Assembly: GCF_035917575.1 (NCBI RefSeq)
Contig: NZ_CP109090.1
Span: 1-64,000 of the forward strand
Direction of reading: 5' to 3'
From: Streptomyces sp. NBC_01788
GTDB taxonomy: Bacteria; Actinomycetota; Actinomycetes; Streptomycetales; Streptomycetaceae
DNA length: 64,000 nucleotides
The notes beneath the pieces are model-generated. The model was not told where the DNA came from and searched no databases. It saw only the letters and a list, made by a program, of their open reading frames with translations. Shown one piece after another: positions 8,795-17,938 of this stretch. Made by a program: the position numbers and the translations under genes. The number at the start of each line of letters is the position of its first letter. Position 1 is the stretch's first letter.

Positions 8795-9317
8795 AGCCCC
8801 CTCCACCCATCCTGTCGAGCTGCCAGCGATCTTCGCACGCATGTGACGCTGGGCACATAGGCGGTACCGCAATCGTGACGCTTCCCAGGCCACCAACCTG
8901 ATTGGTCCGCAACGGGCAAGAGCCAGCAGATCGTCGCCGGCGATAGGAAGGGCGGCAGCTGCGAGGAGGAGCGGGAGCTGAAGCTGGGCGCCTGGATCGG
9001 CCACCAGCGTCCGGGGCCGCGACGTTGGCTCCGGAGCGGGTGGAGCAGCAGTCCGCGATCAGTATGCGCTGGACGTAGAAGGCGCACGTCACATGTGACT
9101 CCCAGCGCCCCATAACAGGTACAGAGAGAGCGAAGGCCCGGACCAGGCGTCCGGGCCTTCGTCATGCCCTCGAATTTCCTCGCCGGTCGCTGCTGTCCGG
9201 GGGCCGGCTTCCGGCCTTACAGGGTGAAGAAGCCGATGCCGCAAGGACGAGACGCACGCACCTGAGACCTGTCACCGTCCCGTCCGCCATGCCGAACTCA
9301 CCCCGGAGGCCAGAGCA
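8795..9317. other. Intergenic region upstream of the ABC-3C operon
   Basis: About 520 bases. It must hold the ABC-3C promoter on the minus strand. A strong hairpin lies at 9131-9161. No protein-coding frame is convincing. Confidence 0.45.
9131..9161. terminator. Strong 12-bp hairpin, terminator-like
   Basis: CGAAGGCCCGGA (9131-9142) pairs perfectly with TCCGGGCCTTCG (9150-9161) around a 7-base loop. No T-run follows on either strand, so it may be an insulator or attenuator rather than a classical terminator. Confidence 0.5.
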
Positions 9318-9524
9318 ATGACCACCCACCAAACGACCGAGGGAATACCCGCGCCGATCGCGGCTACGCTGAACACGCCCACCCTGGGCCGGGCCGAGAC
9401 TCCACAGGGACGCTCTCAGGCAGAGAGCCGCAGCAGGACCGCCGACCGCGCGGCGCACACCCCCGCGGACGACACCACGCAGGTGTCCGCTGTCCTCGAT
9501 CTCTCTGCTCAAGGGAGCAGCATC

Positions 9525-9746
9525 ATGACCCGGGACAACGTGCCCGCGCCCGTCCAGCCACCCGACCCGTCACCGGCTCGGCAGCAGCCCGCTGCCGGTG
9601 CTGGCCTGACCGCCGCGATAATCCAGGGGGCCGCCCAGGGCGCCGCTCGGTCCTTCACAGCCCGCCTGGTGGACAAGTTCCTGATCAACCCGCCCGACTG
9701 GCCTAGAACCCTGTGGCACATGCTGCCGCGGCCCTGGGACCACTAG
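9525..9746 (+). CDS. Small hypothetical protein (73 aa)
   Basis: Starting at ATG 9525 with GGGAG 8 bases upstream, the product is a proline-rich disordered start (APVQPPDPSPARQQP), an Ala/Gly-rich helix (AGLTAAIIQGAAQGAA) and a C-terminus ending WPRTLWHMLPRPWDH. An in-frame ATG at 9318 also has a good GGAGG site and would give 142 residues, so the start is uncertain. I prefer the shorter form because the added region is low-complexity. A 19-bp perfect hairpin overlaps the stop codon. The family is not recognised; the small size and aromatic tail recall the 29-aa peptide at 3580. Confidence 0.55.
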   Translation: MTRDNVPAPVQPPDPSPARQQPAAGAGLTAAIIQGAAQGAARSFTARLVDKFLINPPDWPRTLWHMLPRPWDH

Positions 9747-9788
9747 CCGCCTCGCCGGGCAGGGCCTGACCCTGCCCGGCGAGGCGGC
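9746..9788. terminator. Bidirectional terminator hairpin, 19-bp perfect stem
   Basis: Positions 9746-9764 pair perfectly with 9770-9788 around the five-base loop CCTGA. It lies between the convergent ends of the small plus-strand gene and the minus-strand DUF4238 gene and can serve both. T-runs are lacking, which is common in Streptomyces. Confidence 0.8.
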
Positions 9789-9800
9789 CGCGCCCCCTTG

Positions 9801-10802
9801 TCAGCGGCGAGTGGTCCAGAGATGAAGGATGTCCTTCCCCATGGGCTCTACCGTGCCGTCCGGGTTCTCCTGGAAGCCGGGGGCCGTGTTGAAGCGCAGC
9901 GTGGGCCCGCGCTCGCTCAGCTGGACCCTGTCGAGCGCGGCGTGCCGGTCCGGGTGCCCGATGACGACCTGTTCGCAGGTGTCCGCGAGGTCCTGGTTGC
10001 AGCTGTTCACTCGGCTGAGGCTGACCTCTTTCGCGGATGTGCCGTGGCCGGGGACGAGGACGAGCTGAGCTGTGGGGCTGACCGGGAATCTGATCTCGTG
10101 AGCCCCCTCCAGGCCGAACCCTCGGTAGGCGTCCTCCGGAGTTTCCGGGCGCCAGAGCACGAGGGGTGCGTCGGAGGTGAGGAAGATCGGCTTGCGGCAG
10201 GTCTCGAGGCGCCAGTGCCGGGCACGGTACTGCGGGATGCACACCCGGACCGAGCTGAAGGTCACGGCGACCGCTTCGTCGTGGGTTGGGTCGTTGCCGC
10301 CGTTCATCGCCCGTGTGCCGTGGTAGTAGTCGAAGGCGCCCTGGACTTCGGCTTCCCGTGGCGGGTGACCGAGATGCTTGCGCGTGAGGTACTCGGTCAT
10401 GAGAGCCATGTCGACTTCCCGGCCGTTTGCGTAGGCGGTGACATTACGCCCGAAGAGCGGACCAGTGCGCTTGCGTGGTGTCCTGGCAAACTGCACAGCC
10501 AGGTAGAGGCAGAGCAGCTCACGGTCGTCGCTGCCGACGGCCGGCGGCATTCCCGTCTCGTCTATTCGCCGCAGGGCGGCAAGCCCCTGCCCTTCCAGGC
10601 CACTGAGCTCGTGCTCGATGGCCGTGGAGGGCAGGCCGTTCTCGTCCGTGATCGTGTAGAAGCCGGTCTCGGCAGCAACGTTCTTGACGTTGGCGAGGTA
10701 CGTCTTCGGCGGGCACCGGCGTCTCACTCTGACCATGTCGCCTCGCCCGAATCGTGCCAGATAGCTCTGCGGCACGTAGTGATGGAGTTTCGGCACAGAC
10801 AC
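9801..10802 (-). CDS. DUF4238 domain protein (first copy)
   Basis: 333 residues from a GTG start. The N-terminal HHYVPQSYLARFG and the central PIFLTSDAPLVLW are the two hallmark blocks of DUF4238. DUF4238 proteins of unknown biochemical activity are frequent in defence neighbourhoods. The start lies one base after the stop of the upstream YaaC-like gene (TGA-C-GTG), so the pair is almost certainly one transcript. A second DUF4238 gene at 19436 likewise follows a partner gene with overlap, which suggests a recurring two-gene module. No transmembrane segment or P-loop is seen. Confidence 0.8.
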   Translation of the reverse strand: MSVPKLHHYVPQSYLARFGRGDMVRVRRRCPPKTYLANVKNVAAETGFYTITDENGLPSTAIEHELSGLEGQGLAALRRIDETGMPPAVGSDDRELLCLYLAVQFARTPRKRTGPLFGRNVTAYANGREVDMALMTEYLTRKHLGHPPREAEVQGAFDYYHGTRAMNGGNDPTHDEAVAVTFSSVRVCIPQYRARHWRLETCRKPIFLTSDAPLVLWRPETPEDAYRGFGLEGAHEIRFPVSPTAQLVLVPGHGTSAKEVSLSRVNSCNQDLADTCEQVVIGHPDRHAALDRVQLSERGPTLRFNTAPGFQENPDGTVEPMGKDILHLWTTRR

Positions 10803-10803
10803 G

Positions 10804-11835
10804 TCAGGTGCTCACCTCGGTGATGGTGTCCGCGATCAAAACGGGCAAGTGGTTGATGCCGCGTTCCAGGAGCCGTTCGATCGGGACTGCGTACTTGCTG
10901 GTGTCTACGTTGATGAGCGTGTTCCAGACCGCGGGTTCGTAGCGGGCGAGCATGGACAGCGTGTACAGCACGGCCCACCAGGCCATCAGCGGGTGCAGTT
11001 CCCGCTTCATCGAGCCCAGGATGGGCAGGAAGTACCGGCTCCCGGCGTAGCCGCGGGTCAGGGTCCGCAGATGGGCCTGCCGTTCGGCCATAGTCGCCAT
11101 CCCGTCGAACCCCGTTCCCACGCCCTCGGGCATCAGCCAGTTCATCGACAGCTGGCCCCCGCCGTGGTCGTAACGGACGTAGTTCGGAAGCGCCGCCGCT
11201 CCCACATTCGAGTAGCTCTCGTGCTGGGCGACAGCCGGGTACACCGTCAGAAAGTCGGCCAGCGCCTCACGAGTGCCGGCTTTGACGATCCGGTCGGGAA
11301 TGTTGCACACGAAGACGCTGAGCAGGGAGTGGTCGCCTTCGTCGACGCTGCCCTCGCTTGTGTAGAGCGGGGTGAGCCGGTCCCTGGTGGTGAGCGGGTA
11401 GCTGAGGTTCGTCGGCAGCAGATCCCAGATGTCTTCCAGGCGCAGCGGGTCCTTCTCCCACACGGGTGAGTCGAGGACCTCGCTGACCTTCACGAAGCTG
11501 CCCTGGGTGCCGGGCGGGTCGGTGCGGATCTCGATGTCGGGGAAGGGCGAGTGGAACCCCGTGGTCTTGATCCCGTGGGTGTCGAGGCGCCAGTCCTCGC
11601 CCTTGAGGGACCAGGCGGCGGCCGTAATGGCGCGGCCGGCCTGGCTGAGGCCGTAGAAGGCCAGGATCGGGCTCGTGGCCGGGCCCACAACGGCGGCGGC
11701 GTGGAACAGCTGCTGAGCCTGTTCCAGAGCCGCCGTGTACGTCTTGCGGCGGGAGGCGCTGCTGGCTTTGGCCGGTGGATTGGAACGGCTGGCCCGCAGC
11801 CGCTCCCACGCCTCATCCGCGTCGAGATCGCTCAT
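10804..11835 (-). CDS. YaaC-like protein
   Basis: 343 residues from ATG 11835; no good ribosome-binding site is visible and the frame is open further upstream. The FYGLSQAGRAITAAAW block near residues 55-72, followed by HGI, and the C-terminal ELHPLMAWWAVLYTLSMLARYEP block are typical of the YaaC-like family, whose activity is unknown. It is first gene of a two-gene unit with the DUF4238 gene immediately downstream. Context among ABC-3C, STAND and HEPN genes suggests a conflict system, but this is inference. Confidence 0.7.
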   Translation of the reverse strand: MSDLDADEAWERLRASRSNPPAKASSASRRKTYTAALEQAQQLFHAAAVVGPATSPILAFYGLSQAGRAITAAAWSLKGEDWRLDTHGIKTTGFHSPFPDIEIRTDPPGTQGSFVKVSEVLDSPVWEKDPLRLEDIWDLLPTNLSYPLTTRDRLTPLYTSEGSVDEGDHSLLSVFVCNIPDRIVKAGTREALADFLTVYPAVAQHESYSNVGAAALPNYVRYDHGGGQLSMNWLMPEGVGTGFDGMATMAERQAHLRTLTRGYAGSRYFLPILGSMKRELHPLMAWWAVLYTLSMLARYEPAVWNTLINVDTSKYAVPIERLLERGINHLPVLIADTITEVST

Positions 11836-11955
11836 GGCCGGGACGCTACCCGTTGTCGAGTTGACGCCGCTGGGTGAATTTCTCCCTCGCGTACACGGGC
11901 GCGGATCTAAGCGCATGGTCCTAACTTGCCCTGTTTTTAAGGTTCTTGAAAGAAT

Positions 11956-12677
11956 TTGAGACATTCTGCCACGGTCGGGTTCGCCCGCTCCGGGCGGACC
12001 GAGCGAGAGGAAGATCCCCCATCGCACGACGCACCGGAGTACGACGAAAGCCAGGCCGCCGGACGTCTCCGGGTGCCGATCGCCTCCTTCCGGTGGGCGC
12101 GGCACACCGGCCTCGTCCCGGCCCCGGACGCCTCCTCCTACCAGTGGTCGCGGGCCACTGTGGAAGCGATCGACGCCGCCGCGATCCAGGCCTCGCTCCC
12201 CCACGAGCCGATCTCCGCCGCAGCGACCGCGGACCGGATCGCCCGAGCCCTGGACACGCCGAACATGCCCGACGAACCGCCAGTCGTGAGCGCCTTCGCA
12301 GTGCGCCGGCTCATCACCTGCGGGCTGCTGACCGGCCTGACGGCGAACCCAGAGGCCGTACTGATCAACCCCGACCAGGTGGCGGCAGTCTGCGGCATCA
12401 AGGGCCTCGCGCAGCGACTCGCCGCCGAAGCGCCGCTCGGGCCGGACCAGGCCGCCGCCAGGCTGGGCGTGAGGAGGGTCGACTTCGACTACATGCGCGA
12501 CCTGATGTGGGTACGGCCGACGGAACGGCGTCAGGTACGTTTCGGCACGTCGCGGGCCGGATCGGTGATGAATGGTCCCCGATGTTCACCACGGCGTCCG
12601 TCGACACGCACCCTGAGGTCGACCGGGAGCAGCTGCACAACGTCGGAAAGGGCCGGCGCTCCCCGCTCGCCCTGTGA
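11956..12677 (+). pseudogene. Helix-turn-helix-type Streptomyces protein, frameshifted
   Basis: The first frame reads AAGRLRVPIASFRWARHTGL, then LPHEPISAAATADRIARAL and PLGPDQAAARLGVRRVDFDY. This is a repeated winged-helix or MerR-like pattern seen in Streptomyces proteins often found near mobile elements. Homology breaks near 12560 and resumes in another frame as ASVDTHPEVDREQLHNVGKG up to the stop at 12677, so at least one frameshift is present. The start is unclear, since no ATG or GTG with a ribosome-binding site is seen near the region of similarity. It may be a decayed DNA-binding protein. Confidence 0.55.
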
Positions 12678-12942
12678 AGGCCAGGCGGCAGGAGAAGGAG
12701 GCCGCCGCGGTGTGAGCGCGCGCCACTCGTGTGGGTGATGACAGCCGGGCGGTTCGGCGACACGCTCAGCAGGAAGTCGAGAACACCACAGACCACTTCA
12801 GGGCCCGGTCGCGTAGCGCGGCCAGGCTCGCGCCGTGCGGCGGCGCGGCTGTACCGCAACGGTCGCGCCGCCCGGGCCGCCTGCTGGCCGTGCGGAAGTA
12901 CGTCAGCAGGCAGTCGGTGTCACGAAGGTGCAGGCTGACGGT

Positions 12943-13030
12943 GTGGAGTGGCCCGTGGACGTTGTCCTAGCGCGGCCCGTGACGCAGTTGCCGACGGGTC
13001 CGTCGTGGGCGTACGAACTCAAGGTCGATG
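12943..13030 (+). pseudogene. ATP-dependent DNA ligase, 5' fragment (copy 2, interrupted)
   Basis: GTG 12943 starts a frame reading VEWPVDVVLARPVTQLP and then WAYELKVDG. It is nearly identical to the start of the ligase at 4125 and stops within motif I (KxDGxR) at 13030. The remainder of the same gene resumes in frame at 18202 with DGHRTVLWRTEDDVRLQSR. The intervening ~5.2 kb therefore inserted between the catalytic lysine and the rest of the active-site motif. Confidence 0.85.
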
Positions 13031-13227
13031 GTTCTCCAGACACTTGAAGTTGCCTCATCGGATGACACCGTGGCTCATGCCTGCTCCGCCCTCTATCGGA
13101 ATACGAAGAAGGTCGCACTTAGCCGCTGTGCCCGGGCCGACCACTGCGCCGCCGATGCCGCCCAGATGACAGTCGCAAACCGACCCGGAGATCGACTTCG
13201 ACGCGATCAATGGTCGGGATGCGCACC

Positions 13228-15885
13228 CTAGGCTGGGTCGTTGTCGGCGGTGCGCGGTTCTGGCCACGCCCACGGCTTGGCCAGCGTGCCGTCTGCGTCA
13301 AGGCCATAGCGCTTATACTCCGGCGCTGATTCCTCCCGTATACGCGCCAAGTCTTCCAGGGTCGAGAGGCCTGCGCCGTTGATGACTTGCACAGTGAGTC
13401 GTTCTGCTTCCTGTCGGTCCCTGTTCACCAATCGCAGCTCGGCCAGTGCATGCAGGGTTGCAAGATCCTCGGCATCGGTCTCGGCGGGGGGCAACGGCTC
13501 GGCCCTGTCACGATCTCTGCCCCCTTCTCGCGACCGCGCCGGATCCGCCCCAAGGTGACTGCCGACAGCGTGGTACAGCCGTTCGGCCTCCTCTCGATCT
13601 CCGGCCGCATCTCGCAGTCTTGCCAAGCCCAGCAGGGCCGCGGGATTCGCGCTGTCGGCGGCGGCTCGATAGAGGCCTTCGGCTCGCGAGTCCTTAAGGT
13701 TCTCCAGAACCCGTGCCATCTGCACGACAAGGACAGCGTGGCCAGCGTTGGCAGCAGCACGAAACAGCCGTTCGGCCCTGTCTCGCCCCCCGGCTTTCTC
13801 CCGCATGGTTGCCAGGGCCAGTAGAGCGCCGGGGTTTCCGGCATCGGCAGCTTGAAGGGCGAGTTGTTGGGCTTCGTCACAGTCCCCGGCCCTCTCGCGC
13901 ATCATCGCCAGGGCCGTGAGGGCTTCGCTGTCTCCGGTATCGGCGGAGGCGCGAAGCAGCTGTTCGAGGGTCTGTCGATCCCCAGCTGGCTCTCGCAAGT
14001 TCGCCAGGGAGAGCAAAGCGGCGGAATCCCCGGCATCGGCGGCGAGACGGTACAGCCGTTCGGCCTCCTCTCGGTCGCCAGCAGCCTCTCGCCTCTTTCC
14101 CAAGGTCCGCAAAGCGGCGGAATCCCCGGCATCGGCGGCGAGACGGTACAGCCGTTCGGCCTCCTCTCGGTCGCCAGCAGCCTCCCGTTTGTCCCCCAAG
14201 GTCCGCAGGGCGGCAAGGTTCCCGGCATCGGCGGCGAGACGGTACAGCCGCTCGGCTCCGTCGGAATCCAGGGTTACCTCTCGCAACATCGCCAAAGGCA
14301 GTAGGTCATTGGGGTTACCGATATCGGCGGCTGCGCAGAAGAGTTCTGCGGCGTGGCGGTAGCGGCCCCGGATCTGAGCAGCAAACCCGAGCTGGGTGAG
14401 GTCGGTTTTGCTGGTGAGATGTTCGGCTGCGGCGTTCCAGAACGAGACGGGCGGGAACAGCAGCCGACGGGTGCGGCGGCCGTGCTGTTGGAGGTAATCG
14501 GCGAGGCGGACCACATTGGGCAGCGCGCCCATTCCGGTTGGGTGGGGGAGATCCTGCAGTGGCCTGGTGGTCTGTTTGATCAGGGTGCGGGCGTGGGCCA
14601 GGGCACCGATGAACCAGTCGGGGCTGGCATTGGTGCGTTCGGTGTCGGTGAGGTAGCCGGGTGCTGCGGCTTCCAGAAACGCTAGCGGCAGAGGCCTGCT
14701 GACCCGCAGCCGGTAGGCGTCCATGGCCGCGCTGATCAGAGCCCTGCCGTAGATGCCGTACGCGCCGGCCGGGTGCTCGTAGTGGGTGACCAGGTCCGGT
14801 CCGGCGGCCAGGGCCTGAGTGAGGTTGACGCCGCCGACATCAAGGGCAGTGGCTAGGGACTGGTCGTGGCCAGCCGTGCTGCGGACGGCGTCCAGGTCGT
14901 CGGCGAAGGAGCGGGGAAGGAAGGTGTAGTGGGCCTGGGCCAGCAAGGTCCGAGCGTGCCGGTGCGGGTCGTCGTTGCCGGGGGCGGCAGTGAGTGTCTC
15001 GTCGTGGTCGGGCCACAGGGTGGCGATCACTATGAGGGGGCCGTCGGCATCGAGACGGCGAAGCAGCGCGGCTGCGGCAGCTTCGCCTGCGGGGTCAGCC
15101 AAATAGTCCTGTGCCTCGTTCAGCCACAACACGGTCCGTGGAGCAAGGGCGTTCGCGGCGAGCACGGCCAGGAGGTTGTCGGTGTTCGTAGGGGAGAGTA
15201 GCTCGAAGTCGTCCGGCACCGTCGCGTTCAGGGCTTCGAAGGCGGTGCGGGTTTTACCGGTGCATGACTCCCCCCGCACCACCACTAGCAGCGGTGGAGC
15301 CCCGTCGGCTATGGCGGCGGCCAGGCGCTCGCGCAGCTCGATGTCGTGCGGGCGGGGCACGTAGGTGGGCAGGACGAACCCAGAGCCGTGAGGCCCGGAG
15401 GGATACCCGGGAACGGCCGGGTGCACTCCGAGCCGCTGGGGTGTCCAGGACCGTACGGGGCGAGGGAGGTCCGGCAGCGCTGCCTGGCGGGCACGCCGCT
15501 CGTCGTCTTCCAGGGCCTTGTAGGCCTTCTGCCGTTCGACGGCCTCCAGATTCACCTGCGTCCGGCGCTGCTGTTCGTCGGCCCACGTACTTCGCCAGCG
15601 GGTCTCGGCCAGCAGATCGGCAACGGTCTCGCCCGGGACACCAGGGGCCATGGTCTGCAGGATGCCCAGGCGGGCGGCCTCGGCCCGGATATCCTCCAAG
15701 ACGGCCAGCAGCGGTTCCAGCCGTTGAGGGAATCGCCCGCGCAGCCACGCCCCGACCGTGTCCCGGGACACCGGCGGTCGCGGAGCCTTGGACAGGGCAT
15801 TGTCCGATGGTTTTCCGCCCAGACGGTCCCGCTTGAGCGCGCCCACACGCCGCAGGTCCTCGAAGAAGTCAGGCGTCATGCCCAT
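13228..15885 (-). CDS. STAND-like NTPase with HTH-like N-terminus and TPR-like repeats
   Basis: 885 residues from ATG 15885, preceded by AGGGGGC. The N-terminus (about 1-75) contains SRDTVGAWLRGRFPQ, a helix-turn-helix-like block common in Streptomyces regulators. A P-loop GESCTGKT lies at 205-212 and a Walker-B-like TVLWLNEAQDYL near 258-269. From about residue 520 to 800 there are TPR/Sel1-like repeats of 32 residues (AERLYRLAADAG, then AGDREE), several almost identical. The order HTH, P-loop NTPase, TPR array is that of STAND signalling ATPases, many of which are antiphage sensors. No effector domain is obvious at either end, so the downstream partner or activity is unknown. It is the main cargo of the element at 13031-18201. 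Confidence 0.75.
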   Translation of the reverse strand: MGMTPDFFEDLRRVGALKRDRLGGKPSDNALSKAPRPPVSRDTVGAWLRGRFPQRLEPLLAVLEDIRAEAARLGILQTMAPGVPGETVADLLAETRWRSTWADEQQRRTQVNLEAVERQKAYKALEDDERRARQAALPDLPRPVRSWTPQRLGVHPAVPGYPSGPHGSGFVLPTYVPRPHDIELRERLAAAIADGAPPLLVVVRGESCTGKTRTAFEALNATVPDDFELLSPTNTDNLLAVLAANALAPRTVLWLNEAQDYLADPAGEAAAAALLRRLDADGPLIVIATLWPDHDETLTAAPGNDDPHRHARTLLAQAHYTFLPRSFADDLDAVRSTAGHDQSLATALDVGGVNLTQALAAGPDLVTHYEHPAGAYGIYGRALISAAMDAYRLRVSRPLPLAFLEAAAPGYLTDTERTNASPDWFIGALAHARTLIKQTTRPLQDLPHPTGMGALPNVVRLADYLQQHGRRTRRLLFPPVSFWNAAAEHLTSKTDLTQLGFAAQIRGRYRHAAELFCAAADIGNPNDLLPLAMLREVTLDSDGAERLYRLAADAGNLAALRTLGDKREAAGDREEAERLYRLAADAGDSAALRTLGKRREAAGDREEAERLYRLAADAGDSAALLSLANLREPAGDRQTLEQLLRASADTGDSEALTALAMMRERAGDCDEAQQLALQAADAGNPGALLALATMREKAGGRDRAERLFRAAANAGHAVLVVQMARVLENLKDSRAEGLYRAAADSANPAALLGLARLRDAAGDREEAERLYHAVGSHLGADPARSREGGRDRDRAEPLPPAETDAEDLATLHALAELRLVNRDRQEAERLTVQVINGAGLSTLEDLARIREESAPEYKRYGLDADGTLAKPWAWPEPRTADNDPA
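13980..14265 (-). repeat. 96-bp tandem coding repeats inside the TPR region
   Basis: Three neighbouring units share a nearly identical core (GGCGGCGAGACGGTACAGCC on the plus strand) with a spacing of 96 bases, equal to 32 codons. Conservation at the DNA level exceeds what the protein needs, suggesting recent duplication or gene conversion that can change repeat number. Confidence 0.7.
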
Positions 15886-16073
15886 GGCCGCCCCCTGCTC
15901 GCCGGTGTCCGGACGGACATTACCGGACACCTGGAGGCCAGGCCCGTCACCAGAAGCCCAGGGACAGATCTGTCCGGCTACTCGGCAGACAGGGGCAGGA
16001 CACGGCGCCGGACAGGCAGCGTCCTTCTCAACCGGTCACACAAGGGGGCCGCTCACCCACGGGAGATACCGCA

Positions 16074-16256
16074 ATGTCGACGTTCCAGATGCTGTCACTG
16101 CTTTTGGCACTGTCCATGGCCCTGCACATCGGCTGCGCCGCCGCCTTCACCGCCTGGCGCGGCGGCACCCGCCCGGCCAGGGCCTTCCTGATCGGCGGCA
16201 GCGCCACCGGTACGGCCTGCGCCCTGTACCTCACCGCCGTCAGCGCCTACCACTAA
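16074..16256 (+). CDS. Small membrane protein (60 aa)
   Basis: ATG 16074 has GGGAG in the ribosome-binding position. The product has two hydrophobic helices (about residues 5-27 and 36-56) separated by the basic loop WRGGTRPAR. I do not recognise the family. It lies divergent from the STAND-like gene within the same insertion. The TAA stop forms part of the CTAA target duplication of the IS1380-family element that follows, so the IS landed exactly after this gene without altering its product. Confidence 0.6.
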   Translation: MSTFQMLSLLLALSMALHIGCAAAFTAWRGGTRPARAFLIGGSATGTACALYLTAVSAYH

Positions 16257-17938
16257 CCTCCCTGTTTCGCTTCGGGAGGCTGCGCGGGGTAGTCCCGGTG
16301 AGATGGGCGGTTCTGGCTGCTGGTCTGCCGGTGCGCATGGCGATGGCCCGACGCTCGGCCGGGTTCTCCAGGCTCCTCGGTCGTGGGTGGGCAGGGGAGG
16401 TGGTGCCCGGTTCAGGTGACCGGTCGGGGCAGGGCCTGCAGGCGGGTGAAAGCACTGGCCAGCTCGTGTCGCCAGGGCCAGGTGGTGGCGATCCGTAGTC
16501 GCAGGCGGCGTCCGCCGCGGGTGATGCGGGCGGCGGCGTGCAGCAGTCGGTAGCGGAGCTTCTTGGGTTCGGCGGTGGCCAACTCGCCGTCCAGCAGCAG
16601 GAGGCGGGTCCAGGCCAGCAGGTCGATTGCGGTCAGGGACAGCTCGAACCAGGCGGCGTTGAGAGCGAAGTGGCGGGAGGGGAAGCGGCCGAATCCGGTG
16701 CTTTGGCCCGTGCGGATGTGGTCTTCGACGGTGGCGTGCCCGCGGTGGCGGACCTCCAGGAACTGGGCGGAACCGCCTCCCGCGAAGGGGGTGTCGGTGA
16801 GGAACACCTGGTGGCGCAGGCCCTCGTCCTGGTCGAACAGGGACAGTTGGGCGCCCGGGTGCGGTCGTTCGCGTCGCACGATGAGGCGGGTGCCGGCCGG
16901 GTAGCCGGCCAGGTCGACCATGCCGGTCAGCTCGGCGACCTCGGCGCCGTCCCGCAGGGTTCCGTTCTGGTCGAGGGCGGGGTGCCAGAGGTTGTCGGGG
17001 AGGGCCCGGATCGCGCGGCGGACTGGTTCGGTGACCGGGTAGCCGACCGAGAAGCGCAGGTCCAGGCCGTTCTCACGCAGGGTTTGGAGGTGGGCCAGGA
17101 AGGCTTTCGCGCCTCCGGCGCTGTCGGCCCGGATGAGGATGGGGGTGCCGTGCCGGTGGGCGCCGGGGATCTGGGCGAGCGCGGCGTCGAGGACCGTGAT
17201 GTGGTCGGTGGCGGTGTTGGCTCCGGCGTTGCCGGGCCGCAGGAGCCCGGACATTGCTTCGCCGGTGTTCGACAGGAAGCACAGCAGCGGGTGGTAGCCG
17301 AAGCCGCCCTTGTAGGTGGGTGCGGCCTGCTCCTTCTCGGAGTGGCACGTGATCAGTGTGGCGTCGATGTCCAGGACCAGGCCGGGCAGGTCGCGCCCGG
17401 CGGCGCGGGTCGCGGGTATGCCCCCGCCGGTTTCGGCGGCCTGCAGCCAGGCGACTTCGCGGGCTTGGGCTCTGGCCGCCCGCAGCGCGGCGAGCATCGT
17501 GGAGTCGATGTCGGTCAGCAGCCGCCATGCGGTCGTTGTGGAGGCGACCGGGCCGAACACCGTCGGCTGGTCACGCAGGATGCCGAGGTCACGGATTGCT
17601 TCGCCGCCGTCGGCGAGCATCACGGCTATGTCCACGGCGATCCGCCCGGGGGCGTGTCCGGTACCCCGTGGCCGCAGCCTGCGCAGCACGTCGTTGAAGG
17701 CGACGGTCAGGCCGGTGGCATCGGCCAGATCGGCCAGCAGGCGGGAGCCGGCGTGGCTGACCACTCCATGGCCGTCGGCCGAGACGGCGAGCTGGGGACG
17801 CGAGGCGGTAGTGTGCACGCAGAAAGTGCCTTCCTGCTGGAACGACAGAAGCCTTCGACAAGCCCTATCGTCCCAGGTCAGAAGGCACTTTCGTGTTCTC
17901 GCCCAAGATCCGGACGCCGCTCAAGCGAAACGGCGAGG
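16257..17938 (-). mobile_element. IS1380-family insertion sequence (1682 bp)
   Basis: The left end CCTCCCTGTTTCGCTT (16257-16272) matches the reverse complement of the right end AAGCGAAACGGCGAGG (17923-17938) at 14 of 16 positions. A 4-base duplication CTAA flanks it (16253-16256 and 17939-17942), the length expected for IS1380-family transposition. It contains one transposase gene. It inserted into the larger element at 13031-18201, so it is the younger event. Confidence 0.85.
16412..17818 (-). CDS. IS1380-family DDE transposase
   Basis: 468 residues and full length. A DDE-type catalytic core is visible: LVLDIDATLITCHSEKEQA carries the first Asp, LIRADSAGGAKAFL the second, and the C-terminal third an acidic residue in the expected region. 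The N-terminus (GLTVAFNDVLRRLRPRGTGH, then DIAVMLADGGEAI) is characteristic of this family. No frameshift is seen, so the element could be active. Confidence 0.85.
   Translation of the reverse strand: MHTTASRPQLAVSADGHGVVSHAGSRLLADLADATGLTVAFNDVLRRLRPRGTGHAPGRIAVDIAVMLADGGEAIRDLGILRDQPTVFGPVASTTTAWRLLTDIDSTMLAALRAARAQAREVAWLQAAETGGGIPATRAAGRDLPGLVLDIDATLITCHSEKEQAAPTYKGGFGYHPLLCFLSNTGEAMSGLLRPGNAGANTATDHITVLDAALAQIPGAHRHGTPILIRADSAGGAKAFLAHLQTLRENGLDLRFSVGYPVTEPVRRAIRALPDNLWHPALDQNGTLRDGAEVAELTGMVDLAGYPAGTRLIVRRERPHPGAQLSLFDQDEGLRHQVFLTDTPFAGGGSAQFLEVRHRGHATVEDHIRTGQSTGFGRFPSRHFALNAAWFELSLTAIDLLAWTRLLLLDGELATAEPKKLRYRLLHAAARITRGGRRLRLRIATTWPWRHELASAFTRLQALPRPVT

Noticed and set aside
3318..13104. 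13-base string TCTATCGGAATAC at about 3322 and 13092 as a possible att site
   Set aside because: A 13-base match in 64 kb is expected by chance many times, and the flanks do not match.
13980..14265. Regularly spaced near-identical 96-bp repeats resembling a CRISPR array
   Set aside because: They keep the reading frame of a TPR-like protein, the spacing equals 32 codons, and there are no unique spacers or cas genes.
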